Positions 46,997 through 57,786 of a stretch of DNA of 64,000 bases are shown piece by piece. Origin of the DNA: Tolypeutes matacus (taxonomy: Eukaryota > Chordata > Mammalia > Cingulata > Chlamyphoridae); the NCBI GenBank assembly GCA_026826555.1, contig JAKSZT010054573.1, forward strand, positions 930,297 to 994,296, read 5' to 3'. Position numbers and translations under genes: made by a program. The notes under the pieces were generated by a model. It was not told the DNA's origin. It made no database searches and worked only from the letters and a program-made list of their open reading frames with translations. Each line of letters opens with the position of its first letter. Positions within the stretch are counted from its first letter, which is position 1.

Positions 46997-47990
46997 TCAT
47001 ATTAGTGGGACCATGCAATATTTGTCCTTTTGAGTCTGGCTTATTTTGCTTAGCATTATGTCTTCAAGATTCATCCATGTTATCACATGTGTCCCAATTT
47101 CATTTCTTCTTACTGTAGCATAGTATTCCATCGTATGTATGTACCACATTTTCTTTATCCATTCATTGGTTGATGGACACTTGGGTTTTTTCCATCTTTT
47201 GGCAATTGTGACTAACGCCGCTGTGAACACCGGTGTGCAGATGTCTGTTTGTGTCAGTTTTCAGTTCTTCTGTATATATTCCTGGTAGAGGAATTACTCT
47301 ATGGCAGTTCTATATTTAGCTTCCTGAGGAACCGCCAAACTGTCTTCCACAGAGGCTGCACCATTTCACAATCCCACCAACAGTGAAGGAGTGTTCCTAT
47401 TTCTCCACATCCTCTCCAGCACTTTTTGTTTTCTGTTTTTTTAATAATGGCCATTCCATGCTGTATGAAATGATATCTCATTGTTGTTTTGATTTACATT
47501 TCCCTAATGGCTAGTGATATGGAACATTTTTTTCCATGTGCTTTTTGGCTATTTGTATTTATTTTTTGGAGAAGTGTCTATTTAAGTCTTTTGCCCATTT
47601 TTAATTGCATTGCTTGCTTTTTTATTGTTTACTTGTATGATCTATTTATATAGAGTGGAACTCAAACGCTTATCAAATATGTGGTTTCCAAATATTTTCT
47701 CCCATTGAGTGGGCTGCCTTTTCACCTTCTTGGCAGAGTCCTTTGAATCACAAAAGTCTTTAAGTTTGAGGAGATCCTATTTATCCATGTTTTCTTTTGT
47801 TGCTCCTGCTTTTGGTGTAAGGTTTAAGAATGCCCCACCTACCACCAGGTCTTGAAGATGTTTTCCTACATTTTCCTCTAGGAGCTTTATGATTCTAGCT
47901 TTTATATTTAGGTCTTTGATAATTTTCATTTAATTTTTGTATAAGGTGTGAGATAGGGGTCCTATCTCTATTGTTTTTTTATTCTCAATT
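46997..47990 (-). pseudogene. L1 ORF2 C-terminal region, broken
   Basis: Minus-strand frames give, from 5' to 3', KDLNIKA-type text after about 47925, then a CWRGCGEIGTLLHCWWDCEM stretch at 47299-47481, the Cys/His-rich motif (C-x3-C-x7-H-x4-C) of L1 ORF2. Then KKMWYIHTMEYYATVRRNEI at 46997-47230, the typical C-terminus. Frames are separated by stops. The domain binds nucleic acid in active L1s. Confidence 0.88.
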
Positions 47991-49010
47991 TCATTTATTT
48001 CTGCTCTTACTTCATTCCTTCTACTTGCTTTGGGAGTAGTTTGCTGTTCTTTTTCTTGTTCCTCCAAGTGTGTAGTTAAGTCGTTGATTTTAGCTCTTTC
48101 TTCTTTTTTTTAATGTAAGCATTGAGGGCTATAAATTTCCTTCTCAGCACTGTCTTCGCTGCATCCCATAGGTTCCGATATGTTGTATTCTTGAGATATT
48201 TATTGATTTCTCTTGCAATTTCTTCTTTGACCCACTGATTATTTAAGAGTGTGTTGTTTTATCTCCATATATTTATGATTCTTCCCTTTTTCTGCCTCTT
48301 GTTGATTTCCAACTTTATTCCATTATGATCAGAGAAAGTGCTTTGTATACTTTTGATCTTGTTAAATTTATTGATATTTGCTTTGTCCCAACATATGGTC
48401 TATCCTGGAGAAAGATCCATGAGCACTTGAGAAGAATGTACATCCTCTGTTTTGTGGTACAATGTTCAGTATATGTCTATTAGGTTTAGTCTATTTATCA
48501 TATTATTCAGTCTGTCTGCTTCTTTATTGATCCTCTGCCCAGATGTTCTATCCAATGCTGAGAGTGGCACAGTGAAGCCTCCAACTGTTATTGTAGAGAT
48601 GTCTATTTCTTCCTTCAGTTTTGCCAGTGTTTGCCTCATGTAATTTGGGGCATCCTGGTTAGGTGCATATACATTTATGATTGTCATTTCTTCCTGGCAA
48701 ATTGCCCCTTTTATTAATATATAATGTCCTTCCCTGTCTCTAATAACAATTTTCCTTTTAAAGTCTATTTCATCTGATATAAGTAGAGCCACGCCTACTT
48801 TTTTTGGTGACTGCATGCATAGAATATCTTTTTCCATCCTTTCACTTTCAATCTATTGGTATCCTTGGGTCTAAGATGAGTGTCTTGCAGACAGCATATA
48901 GATGGCTCATATTTTCTTATCCATTCCGCCAGTCTGTGTCTTTTGATTGGGGAGTTTAATCCATTAAAATTCAATGTTTTCACTGTAAAGGCAGTTCTTA
49001 TTTCACCCAT
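47990..49010 (-). pseudogene. L1 ORF2 N-terminal endonuclease region, broken
   Basis: The minus-strand frame from 49010 reads with TLNFNGLNSPIKRHRLAEWI, the start of the L1 apurinic-type endonuclease, which nicks target DNA. The frame shifts near 48830 and continues with EGHYILIKGAICQEEMTIIN and INVYAPNQDAPNYM. The expected GDFN metal-site region reads GGFT here, an apparent loss of the catalytic Asp. It runs into the linker after the endonuclease ([16 protein letters not shown] text near 48130) and then directly into the C-terminal region. Confidence 0.85.
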
Positions 49011-49095
49011 TTTGACCTTTGAGTTTTATCTGTCATATTTATTTTCACCACTCTTTTGAGACTTTTAGTTACTTTTACGGATATAATCTTCATTT

Positions 49096-49617
49096 CTAGA
49101 CTCTCTTCCAAGCCTCTTTCTCCTGTCTTTTCTTTTCAGGCTGTAGCACACCCTTTACTAGTTCCTGCAAAACTGATCTCTTGGTTACAAATGCTCTCAG
49201 TTTCTGTTGATCTGTGAATATTCTAAACTCACTCTCATTTTTGAAAGACAGTCTTGCCAGATATAAGATTTTTGGCTGGCAGTTATTCTCCACAGTGCCT
49301 TAAATATATCGTAACACTGCCTTCTTGCCTCCATGGTTTCTGGTGAGAAAACGGCACTTAATCTAATTGGATGTCCCTTGTGTGTTATATGTTGCTTTTC
49401 TCTCGCTGCTCTCAGAATTCTCTTTGTCTTTGGTATTTGACATTCTAATTTGTATGTGTCTCAGAGTTTGTCTGTTTGGATTTATTTGGATGGGAGTATG
49501 CTGTGCTTCTTGGACACAGATATCTATGTCCTTCAATAGGGTTGGAAATTTTTCTACCATTATTTCTTCAAAATTCCTTGTTCCTTTTCCCTTCTCTTCT
49601 CCTTCTGGGACACCCAT
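49096..49617 (-). pseudogene. L1 ORF1 C-terminal half, broken
   Basis: The minus-strand frame 49617-49363 reads MGVPEGEEKGKG then FEEIMVEKFPTLLKDIDICV, the RNA-recognition-like domain start of L1 ORF1p. 49293-49096 reads ILYLARLSFKNESEFRIF and LRAFVTKRSVLQELVKGVLQ, the C-terminal domain. ORF1p is the L1 RNA-binding chaperone. The N-terminal half lies inverted at 49860-50338. Confidence 0.88.
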
Positions 49618-49652
49618 GACACATATGTGTGCATGTCTCTTGCCATCATTTA

Positions 49653-50338
49653 TTATTATGCAGTTTCTCTCTGGCAGAGGAGAAAGGTAGGAGAAGCTTC
49701 ATCAATTCCTGGGGCTACGTGGACAACTTCACCTTCCATAGCTTACAGGACCAACTACATCCTTGGCTCCTACTACACAAACAGCAAGGGAGAAAAGACA
49801 AGAAAGCCCTAAACTAAAGGAAGAAACTGCACCCAGAATAAATACATCTAGCAAGCCAGATGCGAAAACACCAACAAAAAATTACAAGCCATAGCAAGAG
49901 ACAGGAAGATATGGCCCAGTCAAAGGAACAAGATAAACCTCCAGATGACATAAAGGAGTTGAGACAATTAATCATAGTTGTTCAAACAAATCTCCTTAAT
50001 AAATTCAATGAGATGACTAAAGAGTTTAAGGATATTAAGAAGACACTGGGTGAGCACAAAGAAGAATCTGAAAGCAAACATAGAAAAATAGCAGATCTTA
50101 CGAGAATGAAAGGCACAATAAATGAAATTTAAAACACACTGGAGGCATGTAACAGCAGATTTGAGGAGGCAGAAGAAAGGATCAGTGCGCTTGAAGACAT
50201 GGCCTCTAAACGTGAATATACAAAAGAACAGATGAAGAAAAACACGGGGAAAATTGAACAGGGTCTCACAGAACTAAATGATGGCAAGAGACGTGCAAAC
50301 ATATGTGTCATGGGTGTCCCAGAAGGAGAAGAGAAGGG
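49653..50338 (+). mobile_element. Inverted 5' segment of the same L1
   Basis: L1 5' UTR and the ORF1 N-terminal half lie here in the opposite orientation to the body. A frame from about 49860 includes SKEQDKPPDDIKELRQLI and FKDIKKTLGEHKEESESKHR (coiled-coil-like), stops at 50130 and resumes after the stop to MGVPEGEEKG at about 50310. 63 nt at 50276-50338 repeat 49589-49651 in inverted form with two mismatches. This is the structure left by twin priming during L1 insertion. Confidence 0.88.
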
Positions 50339-50553
50339 CAGCAATCTATGCCATGCGGGTCCACAGTGACCACAATTGCGTAGGTAGACTGATGTAGCAG
50401 GATGCTCTTCTGGCCTCCTGGGCCTCCCAAACAGGTGCTTCAGATAGCTTCAGATAGCTTGGAGTGATTACTAACTGCCCTGTAGGACGAGCTGACTCTT
50501 GGAATACCTTATTCAGCTGCAATCTTGCCCCTTTTCTGGGTACTGGTTTCTTT

Positions 50554-50742
50554 CTTTCTTTTTTTTTTTTAAAGATTTTATTTATTTATTCATTTATCCC
50601 CCCCCTGCTGCTTGTGCTCGCTGGGTCAGCCAACCACGCTGTGCGGGCGGGCCTGCCCTCACCAGGAGGCCCCGGGAACCGAACCCGGGGCCTCCCACAT
50701 GGCAAACGGGAGCCCCACTGATTGAGCCACAGCCGCTTCCCA
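50554..50742 (-). mobile_element. DAS SINE, minus strand, with target duplication
   Basis: The minus-strand head GGAAGCGGCTGTGGCTCAAT, B box GGTTCGGTTCCC and the DAS tail match the copy at 44180 closely. GGGTACTGGTTTCTTT occurs at 50538-50553 and at 50743-50758, an exact 16-bp target duplication. It sits inside an older L1M 3' end. Confidence 0.93.
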
Positions 50743-50896
50743 GGGTACTGGTTTCTTTTGGAGGTGAGGGAGATGTTTTAAAATTGACTTGTGATGTTTG
50801 CACAACTAACTGTGAATATCCTAAAAACATTGAATTGGATACTTGAAATATGTGAATTATATCTCAATAAAGCTGTTAATTTTTTTTTTTTTAAAG
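50743..50896 (+). mobile_element. L1M 3' end, split by the DAS SINE
   Basis: AAATTGACTTGTGATGTTTG, then GAATATCCTAAAAACATTGA, AATTATATCTCAATAAAGCT and a T-rich end fit the L1M 3' terminus in sense. GGGTACTGGTTTC before the SINE is its left continuation. Confidence 0.75.
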
Positions 50897-53800
50897 AAAT
50901 AACTTAGTGTTCAGGACAATAGTGGAAGCATGTCTCTGAGGCATTTGATGATTGTAATCATGCACGTTTCTGTAAAAGATAACTGCCAACAGAGAGGAGG
51001 TGGAATCTGAGCAGGTTTGAAGGAAAGGGAGGATTGGATTGGTCGAACATAGTGAGGCATTCTAGAAGGTTTGAAAAGTGTAGGCAAAATCCCAAAGGTA
51101 AAATCCCAAGATATTTTGTTCTCCCGGGCCCAAGGACTGACTTCTTCTGAAGTGTGAATTCTGGGAGTAGAAGAATGGGTTAAGAGGAAAAGTAGCACAT
51201 TTAAGTTAAGTGGTTAGCAGTATTTTCCTTAGTGCAAATGAATTTATGAGACTGCTCTTCTCTAAGGAATAATAAATAAACTAATTAATTAATAAAAAAT
51301 AAAGATACAGGTATCAGGTGCCATTTACCTATTTAATAATTTTGCCTAGTCCTTGTCATCATCATCATAAATACCACTAACATAGGTAAAAGTTTCCCAG
51401 GAAGGTATGAGGCCATTTATTTAGGGGTCTTTGCAAATTTGCAGCTATACATCTGCTAAGGAAATTATCATAGAGCATCAAATACATTTGCATGTATACA
51501 GTAACCAAGGTAATTATGGTGATATATCAAAGAACATATACCAGAATTCCCAAATGATTTTTCTCCCTCCACCCCCACCCCCAAGAAAGCATCCTTGGTC
51601 ATCTTTGGAAGTTGTTAGTGTATCAACTATAGATTCTGAAATTAAGAAAAACATCACACATTCCTCCTGACTTTTCCAAATGTATTTTATTTCAAGATAA
51701 CCAGATAATCGATGATGGAAAGTTATTCTTTTGTAGCAGAATCACACTCATAAGTGAAGGGAGAATAGTAGAACTAAACACGCACACTTTGCCACCCCTG
51801 ATCCGATGGCGAAATAGATCACAACAATCACTGTCAGTGGTTGCTACAAACTTTGGGCGAAAGGTCGATGGACACTTTTTAATTACTCCATCAGTGAGCC
51901 CTCCAGAATGCACAGATCGATCTTGGCATTGATATTATAATTGTTATTATCATCCTTATTCTCTCCCACTAGGATGCAGCAGAAATTTCTTAGCACCACT
52001 GCTGAAGGAGCCTAGACCCTCCCTCCCAAAATGAATCCTGAATCTAATCAAGCTTCTAGAGCTAACGAGCACTTTATATAAAATATGTGACTAGAGGGGC
52101 GTGTGAAACATCGCCACAAGACTACAACCTGCAAAGTCGGGAATGTGGGAAATTTTGTAGGAAAAATAGCCCGGATTCTTAAAGAAATAAATGATGCAGG
52201 GAACAAAAAAAGGCAGAGGAAGCTGTTAGAGATGAGAAGAAATTACGCAGGTGATATTAGGAATCTTGATTCAAGCAAATGAACTGCTAAAGCTTTACCT
52301 CTGTTTGGAAATTCAAGGGAAAATGAACATGGATTGGAAATTAGATGATGTCAAGGAATAATTGTTAATTTTGTTGGATGTGAAATTGTTACTGTGGTAA
52401 GTTTGTTCTTTTAAGTTCATATTGATTAGAGATACCTTAGTGAAAGAAATGACAGGTGAATCGTGATGCCTGGCTGGTCGTGGAACTGCGTGTGCCGAGG
52501 GGATTCCCAGGATGGGGAGTTTCAGCGTTAGACCAGATGGTCCCAGGCAATCGGAGACCTTCTATCTGAGTCACTTTATGTTGAAGATTGGTATTAAAAA
52601 GTCACTTTATGTCTCAGATTTGCATTAAAATGCTCCACTACAGGAAAAATCGATGGAGGGATCTATAGAAATGTGTTGAGAGTGAGTTGATTATACTAGT
52701 TTTTCTATCTGAAGGTGAGTTTGAGAATTTCCACAATAATACAAAGTTTATTTAAAAAGTAGCTCCCCGTTAAGTGGTGAGCAGTGCTTGTTTGGGAATG
52801 CTGAGGTGTGTTTGCTCCATTTGTCATCATCTGGGGGTGAAAAATGGACTCAAGCAAAGGAGGAGGAATCTCAGGGAATTTTGCCTTATGGTGAGAACTT
52901 TTGGGAAAGATGCATAAGACAGAGAGTTCCTTCTGGCTGGAGCATGTGCATTCAGCCCCCCGGGACACACGCTGCCAAGGACTGATTTACTGAAGACACT
53001 TGTCAACCAAGAAATAGCGCGCTAAGCTGCAAGGCAACAAGACATCTGTTTGGGGTCTTAGATTTGTAATTCGGGGAGCACAGATTCAGGTAGCACCCCA
53101 AATCATGCCCTGTCTTGGCATTTCCAGGCAGGGGGTTTTAAAGGAACAGGAGCTTAGACGAGTTGTTTGTGGCTGGTGGATATTTGGGGTGCTCCAGCCG
53201 TCCTTGAGGTTAGCTAGCTAACTGAGCCCTTTAGCCCGTGGCTTGTTTCATGGGGGCTGGCTGTCCTTGGGGTTTTGAGGAACTTTGCTGCTTGAGTCTT
53301 TGCAGACCCGGACAGTTGTGCAATCTGCTACGACCTGCCTGGGAGCAACCTCCAGAACGCCCTCCGGCTCCGCTTTACAGCCCTTAGCCATAGAAACTCT
53401 GTTCTGTTTTATTTCTTTTTTGCAGACTGCAGTAACCTCCAGAAGGGACTTCTTCACGGAGAACTTGATTTGTACCTGAGACCTGGTGTAGCCCATGTTG
53501 GGACAGTGGAGTCAATATGCTTTTAGAGAATCTCTCTCTAAGGAACACTACAGAGAGCAAACTAATCGTGTGGTGTGTAAGCCTGAAGAAGGCAGCAAAC
53601 AGATATTTTCCCAGAAATCCCATTGCAACCTTTGAGGTCAAAAGGTAGCTAAATAGCCTGGTGGCAGAAGTGGAAAGGAAGCAGACTCCTGTCATGTAAT
53701 CTAATTTTTGACAAGTTTTGGACAAATACATAGACAACTTTAAGGCCAATACCTGACAAGTACTTAGGTTATTTATTCTAAAAGAAGCAGTACTATGCAA

Positions 53801-54340
53801 GGTTACTTTCAAATGTTAGTGAGGCAAAATAAAACAGTGTCAAGAGATTACATTCAGCAACAAATGTTTTTACTTTCTTGTTGAATATAAGTTGATACCT
53901 TACTGATTTTTTATAAATCCTTTAGGCTTACTTAAATAAAGAGAATGTACAAAAAAGTGAGGTGCCTGCAAACGAGCAAATTCCAATAGTGGGGGAGGGG
54001 GGTCGGAAGCAGAAAAGTGGGGCTGCTCCCCAGCTTCACTGCCTCTGTGGGGACCAGCACTGGATGCCTTGTCCACAGGTGGGGTTCACCAAGATGCCAC
54101 CCCTTCAGGAGGCCTTCTGCACCCTATAGAACACACGTGTGTGTAAATGCTACCATGCCCAGCAGCAGGGACCCAGTGCCTTTCTGTCCTCTGCAGACCC
54201 AGCTTCCTGGGGTTAGTCCATTTGGGCTTATTTGATGCTTCTGAGTGGGCAGGTACAGTCTGGGTGCATGTCCCCAAATCCCTGTACCATCTAGCCCCGC
54301 CATCTAGTTCAGGTGCAGGAATCCACAAGCCATTGCTTAC
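50897..54340. other. 3.4 kb with no recognised gene or clear element
   Basis: A short AT-rich simple stretch (TAATAAATAAACTAATTAAT) lies at 51270-51305. 52690-52760 (ending ATACAAAGTTTATTTAAAAAG) may be a decayed L1 3' end. The 142-codon minus frame at 53384-53812 has no family resemblance. Confidence 0.4.
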
Positions 54341-54690
54341 CATCCAGGTGACGCGCCATCCAGGTGGCACCATCCAGGTGACGCGTCATCCAGGTGGCAC
54401 CATCCAGGTGATGCGCCATCCAGGTGGGGCACCATCCAGGTGGCACCATCCAGGTGATGCACCATCCAGGTGGGGCACCATCCAGGTGGCTCCATCCAGG
54501 TGGCTCCATCCAGGTGGCACCATCCAGGTGATGCGCCATCCAGGTGGGGCACCATCCAGATGGCACCATCCAGGTGGCTCCATCCAGGTGGCTCCATCCA
54601 GGTGGCTCCATCCAGGTGATGCGCCATCCAGGTGGGGCACCATCCAGGTGGCACCATCCAGGTGGCACCATCCAGGTGGTGGGCCATCCA
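54341..54690. repeat. 14/16-bp minisatellite carrying E-box CAGGTG motifs
   Basis: CAGGTG recurs 22 times from 54345 to 54673 at spacings of either 14 or 16 bp, and one further position (54557) reads CAGATG. The 14-bp units read CAGGTGGCACCATC or CAGGTGGCTCCATC. The 16-bp units read CAGGTGGGGCACCATC or CAGGTGATGCGCCATC. The array is bounded by unique sequence. Frames of 111-155 codons on the minus strand come from this repeat and are not proteins. Confidence 0.95.
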
Positions 54691-56762
54691 GCATCCTGGA
54701 GGAGGGAGGGCCTGGCAGCACCAGGCATTTGTTTGAAGTGGCCAGCGTGGCTTTATTTTGCTACCTGCAGACCCCTTGAAAATGCAGTGAGTGGGGTGAA
54801 TCATGGCCCTTTGTCTGCAAGGCAGGAGGGTGAGAGCAGCTGGGGTTTGGCTTCTGGGGTTGCATTTGACAGGAAGTGGATGTGCTCAGAAAGCTCGAGG
54901 AGCCTGCTCTGCCTTCAGCAGTCCAGTCTTGGGGGTCTGTAAATCCATCGCAGCAAGGTCTGGGCCACAGAATCCACTGAGCTGGTTCTCAGGACTGGGA
55001 GAAAACGCCAACCCCGTATCACCTTGGCGCTGTGGCTTTTTTTACTGGGACCCGGGGCACTCGGTGTCTGGAGGCATTCTGAACACCCCAGGAGAATAGG
55101 GAATCCAAGTCTAGACACTAAGGCCTGTCCCCCCACTGGGGGACAGGAGGAGAGGACAGGGCGTGCTTGGCAATGAGCATGGTGGCCCTTCCTCCCAGGC
55201 CTGCAGCCTGCGTGCTGGAAGGGTGACCTCTGTTCCTGGTGCCCGGGGCCGGTGCTTTTTGCACAGCGGCAGCCTGGCCTGGCAGCAGCATGCTCCAAAG
55301 TGCCCTGTGTGCGTGGCTGTGCTGGCATGCCCTCCGACAGGGGTTCCAGAGCCGAGGACCAGCCTGGAGGCCTAGCACGTGGGTGGCTGTGGGGTCAGAG
55401 GGACCTTGGCAGAAACCCAGAGGCCCCGTGTGCTGGCGCCGTGGCCTTCCTAACCTGCTGTCTGGCTGGCTCCTGTGTTTCCCCATTGCAAAATGAGGGC
55501 AGTGCGATGAAATCGACCAGTCTGCTTTGTAGACTAGATGAGATTCATGAGGCATTGGCACGTATGTGCTAAAAAGCATTGGTGACCTTCTCCTTCACTC
55601 AGTAGTCAATAATAATGTATAAAGTTTAGTCCCGATGCGAGAGGGCGTGGGTACAAAGTGGTAAAAGAGGGAAAAAGGAGTGAATGACCTGACATTCCCT
55701 CTGACGGGCAGCAGAGTAGAGGAAGAAGAGGCTCGACAGTTGGAAACTTCAGGATTTCCTCCAGGCCCGGTGCCACCAGCTTCCCAGAGCCGGTTCGGGT
55801 TAGCTGGCACTGCAGCAGGGCACGTGCGGTGCTTTTGCAGCGAGGTGCGGCATGTGTCTGGAGACAGAGCTGTGGCCCTTTCTCGGGGGCCTTTTACATC
55901 TCGTGCAGTGTGTGGATGACTTTATCGGGTCGAGCCCTTATGAGACGTCTGCTTAAGTCTGTGGGCTCAGGGGCGCTGGCGTGCTTTGTCATTTTTTATA
56001 AGTCTTTGAATGAGCCGTAATTTGTTGAAATTGTATGCTTGTTCAGCAATTTCATTATTTAGCTTTTTTGTTCAGTTTTTCTTTACGCTTCCGTTGTCAG
56101 TATTAATATTGGGACCTTAGCTATGTGAGGCTGCTTCGACAGATAAGGAAAAAGTGAGAATTGTCAACTGGTTTTTCAGTGAACTCTATGGGAGAAGTGA
56201 GTCACATCCCTAAATAGAACAAATTCCTTGATTTCAACACAAGCCCGTTGTAAATACTGACTTTAAAGCTTTTCCTTCTCCGGCCACTACAGAAACTCCG
56301 TTTGTTTCTGCTCCTGTGTAGGAGCTGCAAGTAGAAGATGGAAACATCGCCATCTTGTGTCCCATTTCTTAAACGGTATTTAACTACTCAAGGAAAACTA
56401 AAATCAGTCTCGGGATTTCCAGTCCTCGAGTTTCCCCAAGTAGGGAAAGCCAGTCGCCTCCTTTTCTCCTTCGAAGAAAGAGCGTTATAAATGTTTTTTT
56501 GAATTCACTTAATGAAATTAAAAATTCAAAGAAATACTTTCATTATTTCTCTTTATACAGAAGAATCACTCTTTAATTCTGGGCATGCTGAAGTTTTTGG
56601 TGATTGTTTGGCTGGATCTCATTGCATCAAAATGTTAATTACTCCAAAGCTTTGATTTCAGTATTATTTTAAGACTTTTAATGTCATAACTGACTAGTTT
56701 ATTTGGATTTGAAAAGTTGCTGTTCAAGATGGTTTTTTTTTTGCCAAAATGGGTAGTAAAGA

Positions 56763-56765
<3 letters not shown>
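54691..56765. other. No recognised gene; GC-rich left part
   Basis: 54691-55600 is GC-rich with several overlapping frames (up to 153 codons) lacking any family resemblance. 55470-55570 resembles a decayed MIR. 56030-56700 is AT-rich and unassigned. Confidence 0.4.
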
Positions 56766-56767
<2 letters not shown>

Positions 56768-56794
<27 letters not shown>

Positions 56795-56816
56795 ACATAT
56801 ATATATGTATATATGG
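56768..56816. repeat. GT/AT microsatellite
   Basis: About 13 GT units followed by ACATATATATATGTATATATG. It is probably polymorphic in the species. Confidence 0.95.
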
Positions 56817-57037
56817 CCTTCCAAAGGGAAAGAATTTATCTGTACATCAGTATGGAGCCCACTTGTGGCCAAAGGAAAAACTTCATTGTCTGAGAGTCTG
56901 GTTTTCAAAAATTGGGTCAGGCCTGTATCACCATGATCTTCAAACATTTTTGCTTAAATACACTAGAAAAGAATATTGTTAATCTGTGTAACTCCTAGCA
57001 TATATCAAGTTACATCTAAAATTTTACATCATAATTT

Positions 57038-57771
57038 TTAATATTTTATTGAAGTATATCATTCATACGTGAACATACATAAAGTATATAGTAAAAGTTG
57101 TGAAGTTACAAAATAAACATGCACCCCCAACACCCTGCATTGTTGTGAAACATTTGTTACAAACTATGCAAGAGCAGCCTCAAAATATTACTGCTACTAT
57201 AGTTCATATCTTACATTTGGTGTATTTTCCCCCAACCCGTCCTATTTTTTTTTTAAGTATATTTTTATTGCAGAGGTTGTAAACTTACAAAACAATCATG
57301 CACATGTGTGGAATTCCCAGACAAAACCCCTTCACCAACACACGACACCGTGGTAGAACATTTGTTACAGATTGTGAGATAATATCATCAGACTATTACC
57401 ACTAACCACAGTCCACAGTGTACATTTGGCACACTTTTTCCATACTCTCCCATTATCAACACAGAGCATCTTTGGCATCGATGCACAAATATTATAGTAT
57501 TACCGTTAACCACAGTCCACAGGTCACTCCAGTTGTATTTTTCCCATGCTTCTCCACATTCCCACCTCCCTGCAATAGTGACCTACGTCTGCTCCAGCTC
57601 ACAAAGGACACTCTTGCATCTGTACCATCAACCACGATTCTCATCCACCTGGGTTCACTGAGTTATTCAGTCCCTAGATTATTCTCTAGCTTTCTGTCAA
57701 TTCTCATTTACATCCTTAGACTACCCTTTCCAGCCACATTGCCATTTATAAACCGGCTGCTACTTGCTATG
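57038..57771 (-). mobile_element. L1 3' end with possible 3' transduction
   Basis: TTTACATCATAATTT flanks the whole block at 57023-57037 and 57772-57786, an exact 15-bp target duplication. Read on the minus strand, an L1 3' UTR (57771-57257, close to the 3' UTR at 46320-46850) ends in an A tract (57247-57256). A further 207 bp of L1-3'-like text then continues to 57038, with AATAAA just before the end. It is 5'-truncated and non-coding. Confidence 0.85.
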
Positions 57772-57786
57772 TTTACATCATAATTT

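Larger units (their letters stand above)
46310..49652 (-). mobile_element. L1 LINE body, RT domain deleted, minus strand
   Basis: The plus-strand T run near 46312 is the antisense poly(A). The 3' UTR runs to about 46995. On the minus strand ORF2 C-terminal, ORF2 N-terminal and ORF1 C-terminal parts follow in order. The segment between roughly residues 330 and 1000 of a typical ORF2 (1275 aa in human L1) is missing, including the reverse transcriptase. Several stops and frameshifts are present, so it is not active. The element continues as an inverted segment at 49653-50338. I find no convincing target duplication at the outer ends. Confidence 0.9.

Noticed and set aside
53384..53812. 142-codon minus-strand frame
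   Set aside because: No recognised family, no start or promoter context, and the length is plausible by chance in this composition.
54309..54804. Open frames of 111-155 codons on the minus strand with repeating HLDGATWM-like peptides
   Set aside because: They are translations of the 14/16-bp minisatellite in three frames at once; there is no start context or family resemblance.
55118..55579. 153-codon minus-strand frame in GC-rich DNA
   Set aside because: It overlaps other frames on both strands, and no domain is recognisable.
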